Both the position numbers and the translations under genes were made by a program. This document shows, piece by piece, positions 1 to 8,792 of a stretch of DNA of 64,000 nucleotides; the stretch's first letter is position 1; every line of letters begins with the position of its first letter. The stretch covers positions 496,001-560,000 of the forward strand of contig CAXXGT010000009.1 in NCBI GenBank assembly GCA_963664045.2. Direction: 5' to 3'. The DNA comes from JAPPHA01 sp963664045. Its GTDB lineage: Bacteria > Pseudomonadota > Alphaproteobacteria > Rhodobacterales > Rhodobacteraceae. The notes beneath the pieces are model-generated. The model did no database searches. It saw nothing but the letters and a program-made list of their open reading frames with translations, and had not been told where the DNA came from.

Positions 1-462
1 GCCGGCGTCAGCTTTGCGACGCATCTTGTCGATGCCGAAGTGGACAAGGAAACCGGCGCCACGAAGGTTGTCCGGTACACGGTCGTCCAGGATGCGGGCA
101 AGGCGATTCATCCGTCCTATGTCGAAGGCCAGTTTCAGGGTGGAGCGGCTCAGGGCATTGGATGGGCCTTGAACGAAGAGTACGTCTACGGGAAGGACGG
201 GCGGCTTCAGAACGCCGGATTCCTGGACTATCGCATTCCGGTCGCGTCGGACTTGCCGATGATTGACACCGTCATCGTTGAGGTTCCGAATCCCGGACAC
301 CCCTACGGTGTGCGCGGGGTTGGCGAAACGTCAATCTGTCCGCCGCTGGCCGCAATCGCCAATGCGGTTTCGAATGCTGCAGGCGTTCGACTTCGTGAAC
401 TCCCGATGTCGCCTCCGCGCATACTGGAGGCGCTGGAAATGGCTCGGGAAGACAGTGGTTGA
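1..462 (+). CDS. Molybdopterin-binding subunit of a xanthine dehydrogenase/CO dehydrogenase-type hydroxylase (C-terminal fragment)
   Basis: The reading frame is open from the first base of the window, so the N-terminal part lies outside; about 153 residues remain. They match the end of the large molybdenum-cofactor subunit: VVQDAGKAIHPSYVEGQ, then a Gln/Gly-rich stretch (QGGAAQGIGWALNEEY), then the terminal GVRGVGETSICPPLAAIANA motif, whose GVGE glutamate is the catalytic base in this family. These enzymes hydroxylate heterocycles, aldehydes or CO together with FAD and 2Fe-2S subunits, which are not visible here. The stop overlaps the start of the MoaD-like gene, suggesting translational coupling. 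Substrate cannot be told from this fragment. Confidence 0.9.
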   Translation, partial: AGVSFATHLVDAEVDKETGATKVVRYTVVQDAGKAIHPSYVEGQFQGGAAQGIGWALNEEYVYGKDGRLQNAGFLDYRIPVASDLPMIDTVIVEVPNPGHPYGVRGVGETSICPPLAAIANAVSNAAGVRLRELPMSPPRILEALEMAREDSG

Positions 463-700
463 TGTCGTACTTTGGGGGAGCCTGAAGCCGTTCGCTGACG
501 GCAACGACACTGTTGCGGTAGAGGCGACCACCGTTGGCGGGGTCCTCAAAGGCCTCGAAGTCGCCTATCCGGCGCTCAAGCCCCATCTGGATGCCGGGGT
601 GTCGGTTGCGGTCGACGGGCGAATCATCACGAACGCACTTTGGGAGCCGGTCCGGGCGGACAGCGAGGTTGTTCTCCTGCAACGGATCAAGGGTGGTTGA
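455..700 (+). CDS. MoaD/ThiS-like ubiquitin-fold sulfur-carrier protein
   Basis: An 81-residue protein read from a GTG that overlaps the last codons of the hydroxylase subunit, with GGGAAG just upstream. It starts VDVVLWGSLKPFADGN, has a mid-protein VGGVLKGLEVAYPALKPHL segment and ends in KGG. The beta-grasp pattern and terminal Gly-Gly are hallmarks of MoaD/ThiS carriers, whose C-terminus is thiocarboxylated. Context next to a molybdopterin enzyme suggests a role in cofactor supply or sulfuration for that enzyme (inference). About 170 bp without a recognisable gene follow before the convergent GST gene. Confidence 0.75.
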   Translation: MVDVVLWGSLKPFADGNDTVAVEATTVGGVLKGLEVAYPALKPHLDAGVSVAVDGRIITNALWEPVRADSEVVLLQRIKGG

Positions 701-870
701 TCGAGGTCCGTAACGGGCAGGATGGAGAACCGGACCCATCGCCGGTGGCGTTCTCAATGCCAGGTTGAGCGTCGGTTTGCGTCCGGGCTGCAGACCTTCG
801 GATCCTGGCTCACGATGCCAACAATTGTCCCGCGCTCAATGGATGATCTTCGCAATTCAGCCGGCAGACC

Positions 871-1668
871 TCACGCCTGGGAATGGAGCCAGCGTTGCCT
901 TAATCTTGGCCAGTATTCCCCGCCGGACGACCGCATTTTGTCGGCGGCTGCGGGATCGATTTTGCCACTGACTTCGGATCGATAGCTCGCCCGCGCCTGC
1001 ATCGCGGAAAGCCAGCCAGCGACGCGCGGCGCCGGCGCTGTCAGCATGCCCTCGAACCCGAGCCGCTCGAGCCGGTCGACGTAGGAAACAACGGCGATGT
1101 CCGAAATCCCGAAATCCGACCCGCTTATCCACGGTGAACGCTCCAGCGCGACCTCCATTTCCGCGAAGGTCCGCCGCAGGATGCCAAGCGCCTGCTCGAC
1201 GTGGACCGACTCCAACCCGTTCTCCAACAAGTCCTTCCGTTTCAGTCTCTTGACGGGATCGGGCATCCTGGCGAGCGAGGCCGCGATGTCCCCCGCGCTC
1301 TTGCTCGCCAGTGTCCGATCCCGCTGAGCCGTCGAGAACGTCAACGAGTTGATGGCGTCGTGGATGGCCAGGCACTTCAAGAGCCAGTGCCGCGCAGCGG
1401 CCTCCGCGGCCGGACCCGAGGGCATCAGTCGGCCATCGTTGTATTCGCGGTCGAGGTATTCGAGGATCAGGCTCGACTCCACCAGGATCAGATCGCCGTC
1501 GACGAGCGTCGGGACAACGGCGTTCGGGTTGAGTGCAACGTAATCGGCATCGTGTTGATCGCCCTTTTGCAGGTCGAGCGTCTGGCTGTCGTAGTCCAGG
1601 CCGATCTCGGCCAAGCCGATACGGACCTTGATCGAACAGACGCTTGTGATTCCATGATAGAGTTTCAC
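871..1668 (-). CDS. Glutathione S-transferase family protein
   Basis: A 265-residue protein starting VKLYHGITSVCSIKVRIGLA, the thioredoxin-fold N-terminal domain of soluble GSTs. ALNPNAVVPTLVDGD carries the cis-Pro (VPTL) that binds glutathione, and LVESSLILEYLDREY is the standard ESxxIxxYL motif. A helical C-terminal domain follows with SDFGISDIAVVSYVDRLERLG, the GST N-capping box region. The GTG start at 1668 is chosen because GAGGAG lies 6 bases upstream; the open frame runs further but is not GST-like there. It is last in a reverse-strand set behind the broken amidohydrolase, so it may act on an intermediate of the same pathway (inference). Confidence 0.88.
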   Translation of the reverse strand: MKLYHGITSVCSIKVRIGLAEIGLDYDSQTLDLQKGDQHDADYVALNPNAVVPTLVDGDLILVESSLILEYLDREYNDGRLMPSGPAAEAAARHWLLKCLAIHDAINSLTFSTAQRDRTLASKSAGDIAASLARMPDPVKRLKRKDLLENGLESVHVEQALGILRRTFAEMEVALERSPWISGSDFGISDIAVVSYVDRLERLGFEGMLTAPAPRVAGWLSAMQARASYRSEVSGKIDPAAADKMRSSGGEYWPRLRQRWLHSQA

Positions 1669-1699
1669 GGTTGCTCCTCGATTTGGCCAGTTTGGGATG

Positions 1700-2667
1700 T
1701 CATTGAAGCCCGGGCAGGGCTTTGGCGTTGCCGGAACAGATCTTTTCGGGCGTTTCCACCGGGATGTCCGCGCTTTCGATCCAGTCCACTGCCAGGTGTG
1801 TCTGCCCGAACGGGTGGTCGACCGGAAACAGGCCCCGGTCTTCGCCAGGCGCCCCGAAGGCACAATGGAGCGGTTCGTCGGAACAGACCCCCGAGGTCGT
1901 GATCCAGAGATTGCGTTTCAGGTATTCCAAGGACGACAGCTTGAGCGTTCGCTCCTTTGCTTTGCAGATTTTCCACCGGCTGTCGAACCGCCAGAGCTGG
2001 AAGGGCAGCGTTTCGCCCATATGCCCCAGGATCAGATTGGCGTTTGGGAAGCTATCGAAGATGCCACCGAAGACCAGCCGGAGGGCGTGATTGGCAGTTT
2101 CGACCGTCCAGCTCCAGACCGGGCCGAAAAGTTCGCTGTGATCGCGGTATATGTCGGGTAGATCGATTGGATTGGCCGGGTGGATGTAAATCGGGTCGCC
2201 GAGATCTTCGGCCCGCTCCCAGACTGGCGAGAACTGGTCTTCGTCCAGATAGGACCTGTTGGTCTGGCCGTTGATCATTGCCCCTTGATAGCCAAGCTCG
2301 GTCATTCAGCGCGCCAGTTCGTCGCCGGCAACGGCTGGGTCCTGCATGGGCAGATAAGCAAGTCCCCCAAACCTCGGCTGGTCCCGTATCTCTTCGGCGA
2401 GAAAATCGTTGCACTCCTTGGCGCGGCGGATTGCTACGGCGGTGCCACGCTCGACTTTGACGCCCGGGCCCGCCAGGGTTAGGACGGAAATGTCGATGCC
2501 CGCCGCATCCGTGATCTCCAGTCTGCGATCGCCAAAGTCCTGAAGCGCGTCATAGCCCTGCCGAACGGTTCCGGGTTGATGTTGATCGTCGTGTTTTCGA
2601 AATACGGCTTGAACTCCGGGGCGAGGGAATGCTCCTCAAGTGCGATCTTCCGTGTCAGTTCGGACAT
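1700..2667 (-). pseudogene. Amidohydrolase-2 (ACMSD-like) family protein, broken by a frameshift and a stop
   Basis: Read in reverse, the N-terminus MSELTRKIALEEH begins at 2667 with the family's early metal-binding region. After NPEPFGR the frame is lost near 2560 and the protein continues in another frame (YDALQDFGDRRLE, DAAGIDIS, LAGPGV, ECNDFLAEEI, RFGGLAYLPMQDP, DELAR). It then hits an in-frame TGA at 2306-2308 before MTELGYQGAMINGQTN. The rest is typical: IYIHPANP, the LILGHMGE metal site and a late VDHPFGQ. Reconstructed length is about 320 residues, normal for decarboxylase-like amidohydrolases of aromatic catabolism. Two independent lesions argue for a real pseudogene rather than one sequencing error. 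Confidence 0.85.
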
Positions 2668-2679
2668 GCCACCCTCTTG

Positions 2680-3867
2680 TCAGTCGATCTCGAATACCTG
2701 CTTGGGCGTTTGATGCAGGCAGTCGCTCACTCCGTCCTCGGTCACGAGGTAGTTGTCGCAAATCACTGCAAACACGGTGCCGTCATCGTAACCGGGGTGG
2801 ACTGCGAGGTTCATGCCGGCGGCGATCTTCATGGTCTCGTCGGCGCGGACGAGTGGTCGCTCGACAAGGTCATAACCCTGCCCGTGGGCGTAAAGACGCC
2901 TTTCTGCCGGCAGGCCGCGGCTGGTCATCCATGCGTCGTGCGCCTTGGCGATATCCGCGGGGTCGGCGCCGGGTTTTATCATCGAAAGGGTGTGGTCCTG
3001 GGCTTCCTTCACCGTCGCAAAGGCGTCTTTCAACTCGCAGGTGGCGCGGCCAAGGACAATGGTTCGCGCGACCTCGGCATACATGCTGCCCGGGCCGTTC
3101 ACTTCGATCAGAATGGAAAAATGCTCACCCTTCCCGATTGTCCTGCCCTGGCGCTGGCGCGCCTTGAAACGCGCGGCCGTGCCCATGGGTGCAGATGAAC
3201 CCAGAAACAGGCCATTATCCGACCCGAGCCTGTGCGCCTCGGCCTGCGCAAAGTTGATCACGTCAATGTCGCGCATCCCCGGCTTGATGAATTCGCAAAC
3301 GGCCTTGAACACACTGTCCTGCATCACGCAGGCCGCCCGCACCTGGTCGAGTTCCTCCGGGCTCTTCACTGCCTTGATCAGGTCGATCATGTCAGTGGCG
3401 TCGGTAACTGCGAGACCTTCGATGCCTTCAATCCCACGGGCCAGGCTCGCCGGCAGGCTGTCCGGCGTCAGCAAACCGATGCGCTTGACGCCGCTCTCCT
3501 TGAGATCACCGGCGACGAGTTCAGCGTCGTAGCGCGGTGAATAGCCGACCGAAAAGAATGACGGCGTCGACAGAATGCGAGCAACACCTCGATTGATCGG
3601 ATCGTCGTCTGCGACGTCGATCCTGCCGTCGAACACGCCCATCTCGACGACAGTCATGGGCCGGTCGGCATAGAATATCACTGTTTTGGGATAACCGTTG
3701 ACCGCCCAGACGTCGGTGAACCAGCGCACGTAGCCGCCGAGCCAGTCGTCGCGGCCCTGCATGACCAGCGCTTCAAGGCCGTTGTCCTTCATGGCGGCGC
3801 GAACGGCGGCCCAGCGCCGTTCCAATTCCGCGGTGCTGGTATGGGTTATGAGGTCGACGTCCTTCAT
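2680..3867 (-). CDS. M24-family (creatinase/Xaa-Pro peptidase-like) hydrolase
   Basis: A 395-residue protein; start MKDVDLITHTS at 3867 is preceded by GGGAG, and the longer open frame upstream overlaps the previous gene. The N-terminal creatinase_N domain (about residues 15-150) is followed by a pita-bread catalytic domain beginning at the KSPEELDQVRAAC helix. The usual metal ligands look replaced: the first Asp region reads ILIEVNGPGS, the SDxxRT motif reads AEVARTI, the first Glu region reads LAVHPGY, and the last ED motif reads VICDNYL. The HGQG histidine is present. It may therefore be a metal-independent creatinase-type C-N hydrolase rather than a peptidase. It is next to a hydroxyacid dehydrogenase in the same operon. 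Confidence 0.82.
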   Translation of the reverse strand: MKDVDLITHTSTAELERRWAAVRAAMKDNGLEALVMQGRDDWLGGYVRWFTDVWAVNGYPKTVIFYADRPMTVVEMGVFDGRIDVADDDPINRGVARILSTPSFFSVGYSPRYDAELVAGDLKESGVKRIGLLTPDSLPASLARGIEGIEGLAVTDATDMIDLIKAVKSPEELDQVRAACVMQDSVFKAVCEFIKPGMRDIDVINFAQAEAHRLGSDNGLFLGSSAPMGTAARFKARQRQGRTIGKGEHFSILIEVNGPGSMYAEVARTIVLGRATCELKDAFATVKEAQDHTLSMIKPGADPADIAKAHDAWMTSRGLPAERRLYAHGQGYDLVERPLVRADETMKIAAGMNLAVHPGYDDGTVFAVICDNYLVTEDGVSDCLHQTPKQVFEID

Positions 3868-3872
3868 ACAGT

Positions 3873-4820
3873 CTACTCCCGTTCGACGCGGTCGGGCAGG
3901 GCCGATCCGCCGCCCTTGGCCCATGCGTTCAGATTGTTGATGACGACCGGCAGCACTTGCTCCCGATAGTTGTCGCTGACGCCACCGATGTGCGGCGTGA
4001 TCGTCACCCCCGTCGCGTCCCAGAGCGCGCTGTCCGATGCTAGCGGTTCTTGCTCGAACACGTCGAGCGCCGCAGCTCGAATGGCGCCCGCCGCAAGATG
4101 CCGTTTGACGGCATCTTCATCCACACAGCCGCCGCGGGACAGATTGATCAGGATTGCATCGGTTCGCATGAAGGAGATCACCGCGTCGCTGACAATGTGA
4201 TGGGTCTGTGGAGTATAGGGCGTCAAGACCACGACGAAATCCGCGCCACTCACCGCCGCGGCAAGGTCGGCACGCTTGTAAATCCGGGCGAACCCGGGAA
4301 CTTTCGAACGCCCGTCAGAAACACCCGTAACGGTCACCTCGAGCGCAAGCAGGCGCGCGGCCAGCGCTTCCGCGATCGATCCGACGCCGATGATGCAGGC
4401 TGTCCGTCCCTGCAGTAGCGGCTGCGGCCAGCGCTCCCATCGCTTCGCCCGTTGATTTTCCAGCATACGCGGGAAATCCCGCAGCGTGCTCAACATCAGC
4501 AGGATTGCCAACTCCGACATCTGTGGCCCGTGAATTCCACGGCTGTTGGACAGAACCACGTCCGGGCCAATCGATGACGAGCTGACGAGATTGTCGACGC
4601 CGGTCGTCAGCGCGTGGATCCATTTCAGGTTTTTCATCGACTGAATGAGCGGCTCGCTGAGCGCAGGCGCAAGGCCGATGAGGATCTCGGCCTCTGGCGC
4701 GATCTCGATGGCCTGTTCCGGTGACTCGGCTGCGGAATAGGAAAAGCCCGGACAGGCCCCCGCCAGTTGGCTGGCAATCCAATGGGCATCGCCATTCATG
4801 ATAAGGACGTGCTCTTTCAT
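3873..4820 (-). CDS. D-2-hydroxyacid dehydrogenase (NAD-dependent, GyaR/GhrA-like)
   Basis: A 315-residue protein with the two-domain dehydrogenase plan. The NAD-binding Rossmann motif is IIGVGSIAEALA near residue 140. The catalytic Arg is in INLSRGG, the Glu in DVFEQEPLASDSALW and the His in TPHIGG, in the standard order. These enzymes reduce 2-oxoacids or oxidise D-2-hydroxyacids in the cytosol. AGGGGG before the ATG is a strong ribosome site. The stop lies only 6 bases before the M24 gene's start, so the two are co-transcribed, downstream of the TRAP transporter genes. The substrate may be what the TRAP system imports (inference). Confidence 0.93.
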   Translation of the reverse strand: MKEHVLIMNGDAHWIASQLAGACPGFSYSAAESPEQAIEIAPEAEILIGLAPALSEPLIQSMKNLKWIHALTTGVDNLVSSSSIGPDVVLSNSRGIHGPQMSELAILLMLSTLRDFPRMLENQRAKRWERWPQPLLQGRTACIIGVGSIAEALAARLLALEVTVTGVSDGRSKVPGFARIYKRADLAAAVSGADFVVVLTPYTPQTHHIVSDAVISFMRTDAILINLSRGGCVDEDAVKRHLAAGAIRAAALDVFEQEPLASDSALWDATGVTITPHIGGVSDNYREQVLPVVINNLNAWAKGGGSALPDRVERE

Positions 4821-4828
4821 GGTTCCCC

Positions 4829-6144
4829 CTAATACAAGAGATCAGGCAGCCACAACGCGATTTGTGGAAACCCGAAGAGAAGAATGATCAGGACGATCGG
4901 CGCGACAAGAAACGGCACGACTCCCCTGTATAGCTGCCCAAGCCGCACGTCGGGTGTCTGTGCCTGGATGATGAAGATATTCATTCCAACAGGTGGCGTG
5001 ATCAGGCCAAGCTCGACGACGATCACGACGATGATGCCAAACCACAACGGGTCGTAGCCATAGTCCGTGATCACTGGCAGGATGACCGGCACCGTAATGA
5101 GCACCATGCCGATACCTTCCAGGAAGCACCCGAGCACAAGGTTGAGGCAAATGATGACCACCATGACCGTCAACGGGGCAAGCTCCATCGCGTTTGTGTT
5201 GGCGATCAACAGGTTGGGCAGACGCGTCTGCACGACGAAATTTGCGAACATAGTTGCCCCGATGACGATCATGAACAATTCGGCTGTGGTGATCGCCGCA
5301 GAGCGCAAGGCCTCCAGCAACTCGCTCACAGTTGAGCATCGTTCCATGAAACCAAGCAACAATGCCCCGAAGCACCCGACCCCGGCGGCTTTGTTCGGGC
5401 TGATGATTCCGCCGTAGATCCCGCCTATCGTAATGACGAAAAAATAGGACGAACTGCCAGGGTCGCAGGGCGGCGGTGATTCGCTCGCGAAGCTTCGCAA
5501 ACATGTCGCCGGGCACCATCCCGGTCTTGGCGTTCGCCGGGACAAGCGCGACTGCGACATAAAGCGACAAGAGCACGATTCCGGGCAGCAGCGACACGGC
5601 GAAAAGGCGGGGAACGGATTCCTCGGCAATCGCGCCGTAGATGATCAGGATGATCGAAGGCGGAATGAGAATACCCAACGTGCCACCCGCGGCGACTGAA
5701 GGCGCCGAAAACCCGTCGTCGTACTCCGCCTTACGCACTTCGGGCAGGGATATCCGCGTCATCGTAGCGGCCGTCGCCACCGAAGACCCCGAGATTGCGC
5801 CAAACGCGCCGGAGGCCGCAATCGTGGCGAGAGACAGCGCGCCACGCAGACCGGTCAAGACAACGCGTGCGGACGAGAACAGCGCGGCCGTCAGCTGCGC
5901 GGCCGTCAGCTGCGATTTGGTTTCAATTTCACCCATGAGGATGAACATCGGAATGACGGCCAGGCCGTACTTCGATGCCATGTCGAAGGTGGTTGACCCG
6001 GCGAAAAATTGGGCGACCGATACGTTTGAAAGAACGACGTTGCAGATGATACCGATGCGCGAGGGCCAGCCAGACCGGCAAACGGGCAAAGAGAAGCCCG
6101 AACAGGACACCCACGGACAAAACGCCTATCACCGCCAGGGTCAT
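4829..6144 (-). pseudogene. dctM: TRAP transporter large permease (DctM), broken by two frameshifts
   Basis: The 12-helix membrane protein is spread over three frames. The N-terminus MTLAVIGVLSVGVLFG starts at 6144; the frame changes near 6065. The middle (GLAVIPMFILMGEI, GAFGAISGSSVATAATM, GTLGILIPPSIILIIYGA, all hallmark DctM segments) runs to about 5445. There a run of six A on the + strand (5439-5444) shifts the frame, and the C-terminus continues YFFVITIGGIYGGIISPN to VVELGLITPPVGMN. Total length would be about 435 residues, as usual. The ATG overlaps the dctQ stop (ATGA). Homopolymer indels can be sequencing errors, but there are two separate lesions. Confidence 0.87.
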
Positions 6145-6653
6145 GATGCCCTAAACGCCGTTTGTGGGTAGACGACACCTGTGCAAGGCGATCTCAGAAC
6201 ATTCAGGACCAATGCGAGCAATCCGCCGCACATCCCGACCAGCGTGATCTCCCAGACGATCCAAACGGGAATTTTCAGCTCCAACCGAAATTCACCATAC
6301 TCGTAGGACTGCATGGCGGGAGGCAGCATCGAGATGAAGATGAACAGCAGGATTGCCGCCGACAGCAGGCCTTCAATCCTGCAAAGAAGCCGAACAACAT
6401 TCGGCGGCACAGCCTGGTCGACAAGGTCGATTACGATCTCGTGGAAGCCGGAAATCGCTGCGCCCATGCTGTAGAAAACGGCGACGACCAGGCAGATTTC
6501 GACGACATCGAACGCTCCGACCACGGGGGCGTTGAATGTGTAGCGCATGAAGACGTCGACGACGATCGTCATCATCATGACAGTCAAGGCCACCATTGCG
6601 ACGCCGAGGTAGGCGGTGATCACGAAATGGGCGATGGCAAAGAACGTTGACAT
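6141..6653 (-). CDS. dctQ: TRAP transporter small permease (DctQ)
   Basis: A 170-residue protein with four predicted membrane spans: HFVITAYLGVAMVALTVMMM, then EICLVVAVFYSMGAAISG, LLSAAILLFIFISML and ITLVGMCGGLLALVL. The short MRYTFNAPVVGAFD segment between the first two helices is typical of DctQ. The ATG at 6653 is chosen over an in-frame TTG at 6680; neither has a strong ribosome site. It is coupled by ATGA to the broken dctM. No solute-binding DctP gene lies within the window on either side, so this importer lacks its binding protein locally. The gene is divergent from a LysR regulator, its likely controller. Confidence 0.85.
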   Translation of the reverse strand: MSTFFAIAHFVITAYLGVAMVALTVMMMTIVVDVFMRYTFNAPVVGAFDVVEICLVVAVFYSMGAAISGFHEIVIDLVDQAVPPNVVRLLCRIEGLLSAAILLFIFISMLPPAMQSYEYGEFRLELKIPVWIVWEITLVGMCGGLLALVLNVLRSPCTGVVYPQTAFRAS

Positions 6654-6680
6654 CCAGGATCCCAAGCGAAATTCAGGCAA

Positions 6681-6751
6681 CCCGGTGAACTTGACACTTG
6701 TCCTAATATTAGCGCAAATATAAATATTTCAGATTTCAATAAACTGGTGTT
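6681..6751. promoter_or_regulatory. Divergent promoter region between dctQ and the LysR gene
   Basis: This AT-rich interval separates two divergent transcription units. It holds an imperfect palindrome at 6716-6729 (AAATAT-AA-ATATTT) and nearby AATATT repeats, the kind of A/T dyad that LysR-type regulators bind between their own gene and their target. The assignment is by position and base composition only. Confidence 0.35.
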
Positions 6752-7723
6752 ATGGAAATCAAGCCGCGATACCTTCGCTACCTCGCAGCTATCGGGACCC
6801 ATGGCAGTTATGTCAAGGCCGCCGTATCGCTCAACATATCCCAGCCAGCGCTGTCGGTCAGCATTCAACGGTTAGAGGACATAACAAAGGCGAAGCTCGT
6901 TGATCGTGGACGTCACGGGGCCAAATTGACACGTGCCGGCCGGGCTTTGGCCCGGCACGGATACGAGATCGAGGCCGCAATTCAGTCCGCCGACGACGAG
7001 ATCAACCTGCTGTCCCACGGAATCAGCGGGCGGCTGCGCATCGGTGGGACGCCGCTGTCAGCCAACGGCCTGATCCCGGAGGTGATCAGTCGAATTCTCA
7101 ACATCACGCAAGATGTCGCTATCAGCGTCACCGAGGGAGTTGACGAGGAGCTGATGGACTTGCTTGCTCGCAACGAGCTAGATGTGGTGATCGGCGCTCC
7201 TGGAATGGCCACCAATCTGCCAGCATTCTCCACCCGGCCGCTGTTCTCGGCGAAGACCGTATTGGTCACGCGCGCGGAGCATCATCTATTGAGGCACAAC
7301 GTCGTCTCGCTTGCCGATTTGCAGGATGCACTATGGGCGATCCCGCCGCATGGTGGGGCGTTCCGAAACCTCGTCGAGGCGCTGTTCACGGCCAACGGGA
7401 TCCCTTTTCCGCAGCGCACAGTGCAGGCCGCGTCGATCGATTTGCTGAAACGCATCGTCCGGCTGTCCGATGCCGTCACGCTGGCGGCAGAGCAGATTGT
7501 ACGCGACGAGGTCGAGCGGGGCCAGCTAAGCTGCCTGGAAATCGCCGAGCCGGTCGCCGTTCGCGTCTTCGGGCTGCATACACGGGCGAAAAAGGAACTT
7601 GGCGACCTCGGTGATCTGTTCTGCCAATTTGCAGTCGACCTTGCGCCCGAGTTTGCGATGTCTGACACGAGGGCGGTGAAGGGCGTGGAGACCCGGTCGG
7701 CGGAGCCAGTCGTCATTCCGTGA
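6752..7723 (+). CDS. LysR-type transcriptional regulator
   Basis: A 323-residue protein with an N-terminal winged helix-turn-helix: RYLAAIGTHGSYVKAAVSLN, then ISQPALSVSIQRLED as the recognition helix, and GRHGAKLTRAGRAL as the wing. The rest is the periplasmic-binding-like effector domain (LRIGGTPLSAN, ELDVVIGAPG). It is divergent from the TRAP/dehydrogenase genes, the classic LysR arrangement, and probably senses the substrate of that pathway. Its 3' end overlaps the convergent ABC ATPase gene by 11 bases. GC and codon use look like its neighbours. Confidence 0.93.
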   Translation: MEIKPRYLRYLAAIGTHGSYVKAAVSLNISQPALSVSIQRLEDITKAKLVDRGRHGAKLTRAGRALARHGYEIEAAIQSADDEINLLSHGISGRLRIGGTPLSANGLIPEVISRILNITQDVAISVTEGVDEELMDLLARNELDVVIGAPGMATNLPAFSTRPLFSAKTVLVTRAEHHLLRHNVVSLADLQDALWAIPPHGGAFRNLVEALFTANGIPFPQRTVQAASIDLLKRIVRLSDAVTLAAEQIVRDEVERGQLSCLEIAEPVAVRVFGLHTRAKKELGDLGDLFCQFAVDLAPEFAMSDTRAVKGVETRSAEPVVIP

Positions 7724-8792
7724 GGACATTCACGTCTTCAGGCTGCACAAATACCCGAACCTTCACACCCGGTTCCAAATCGTTCGAAGGGTGGAGTTGC
7801 ATGGTAAGGCTCGCCGAGCCGACCCTCACGGTGCATTCCAGCACTCCGCCCAAGAACACGACGTCCTCGACTTCCCCGTCGAGAAGGTTGCGTTCCTTCT
7901 TCAAGCCATCGACGCAAGGAAACAAGTTCTCCGGGCGGATAGCAATCGTGACCTTCGACCCCGCCCCGGGGCCGCCACTGTTGATGAATCGCAACTTGCC
8001 CGCGGCCGTATCGACAACCCCTGGCGCCCTGACCTCGCCATCGAGAAAGTTGATCTGCCCTATGAAGCTGGCGACAAAGCGTGATTTCGGCCTCTGGTAG
8101 ATTTCCCGCGGAGGTGATTCCTGGACGATTTCGCCGGCATTCATGACCGCCACGCGATCCGCCATAGTCAGCGCCTCCGTCTGGTCATGGGTCACGTAGA
8201 CAGCGGTCATGCCAAGCCGTTTGATCAGGCTGCGAAGCTCGAGGCGGGTTTCGGCCCGCAGCTTGGCATCAAGGTTGCTGAGCGGTTCGTCGAGCAGAAT
8301 GACCGGGGATTCCCTGCAGATCGCGCGAGCTAGGGCAAGCCGCTGCTGCTGTCCGCCGGACAGGAACGGGGCCGGTCGCTGATCGTAGCCGGAGAGTTGG
8401 ACCAACTCGAGGGACCGCGCCACGCGGTCGCGAATCTCGCTATCCTTCATGCGCGGCCGCATTTCGCGCAATGGGAAGGCCACGTTTTCAAATACGGTCA
8501 AGTGCGGCCAAATGGCGTAGGACTGAAACACCATCGCTATGTTGCGTTGGTGCGTCGGCACGGCGATATTCCGGTCGGCGTCGTACACGGCCTCGCCGTC
8601 CAGCAAGATGCGCCCCCCGGTCGGTCGCTCCAGTCCGGCAAGACAGCGCAGCGTCGTTGTCTTGCCGCAACCGCTGGGGCCCAGAAGCGTATAGAATTCG
8701 CCCTCCGCCACGTGGATAGACACACCCTTGACGGCGTGAACGTCGCCGTGGTCAGTGCGGAACGTCACTCCGAGATCTTCAATGCGGATCAT
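7713..8792 (-). CDS. ABC transporter ATP-binding protein (FbpC/PotA type)
   Basis: A 359-residue ATPase. Walker A is GPSGCGKTT, the Q-loop is VFQSYAIWPHLTVFENV, the signature is LSGGQQQR, Walker B is VILLDEPLSNLDAKLR and the switch His is in VYVTHDQTEA. A C-terminal TOBE domain (about residues 240-355) holds AIRPENLF. It energises the two-domain permease encoded upstream, with which it overlaps by ATGA. The TOBE-bearing class serves iron, polyamine, phosphonate and thiamine importers. It is the last gene of a reverse-strand binding protein-permease-ATPase operon. Confidence 0.95.
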   Translation of the reverse strand: MIRIEDLGVTFRTDHGDVHAVKGVSIHVAEGEFYTLLGPSGCGKTTTLRCLAGLERPTGGRILLDGEAVYDADRNIAVPTHQRNIAMVFQSYAIWPHLTVFENVAFPLREMRPRMKDSEIRDRVARSLELVQLSGYDQRPAPFLSGGQQQRLALARAICRESPVILLDEPLSNLDAKLRAETRLELRSLIKRLGMTAVYVTHDQTEALTMADRVAVMNAGEIVQESPPREIYQRPKSRFVASFIGQINFLDGEVRAPGVVDTAAGKLRFINSGGPGAGSKVTIAIRPENLFPCVDGLKKERNLLDGEVEDVVFLGGVLECTVRVGSASLTMQLHPSNDLEPGVKVRVFVQPEDVNVLTE

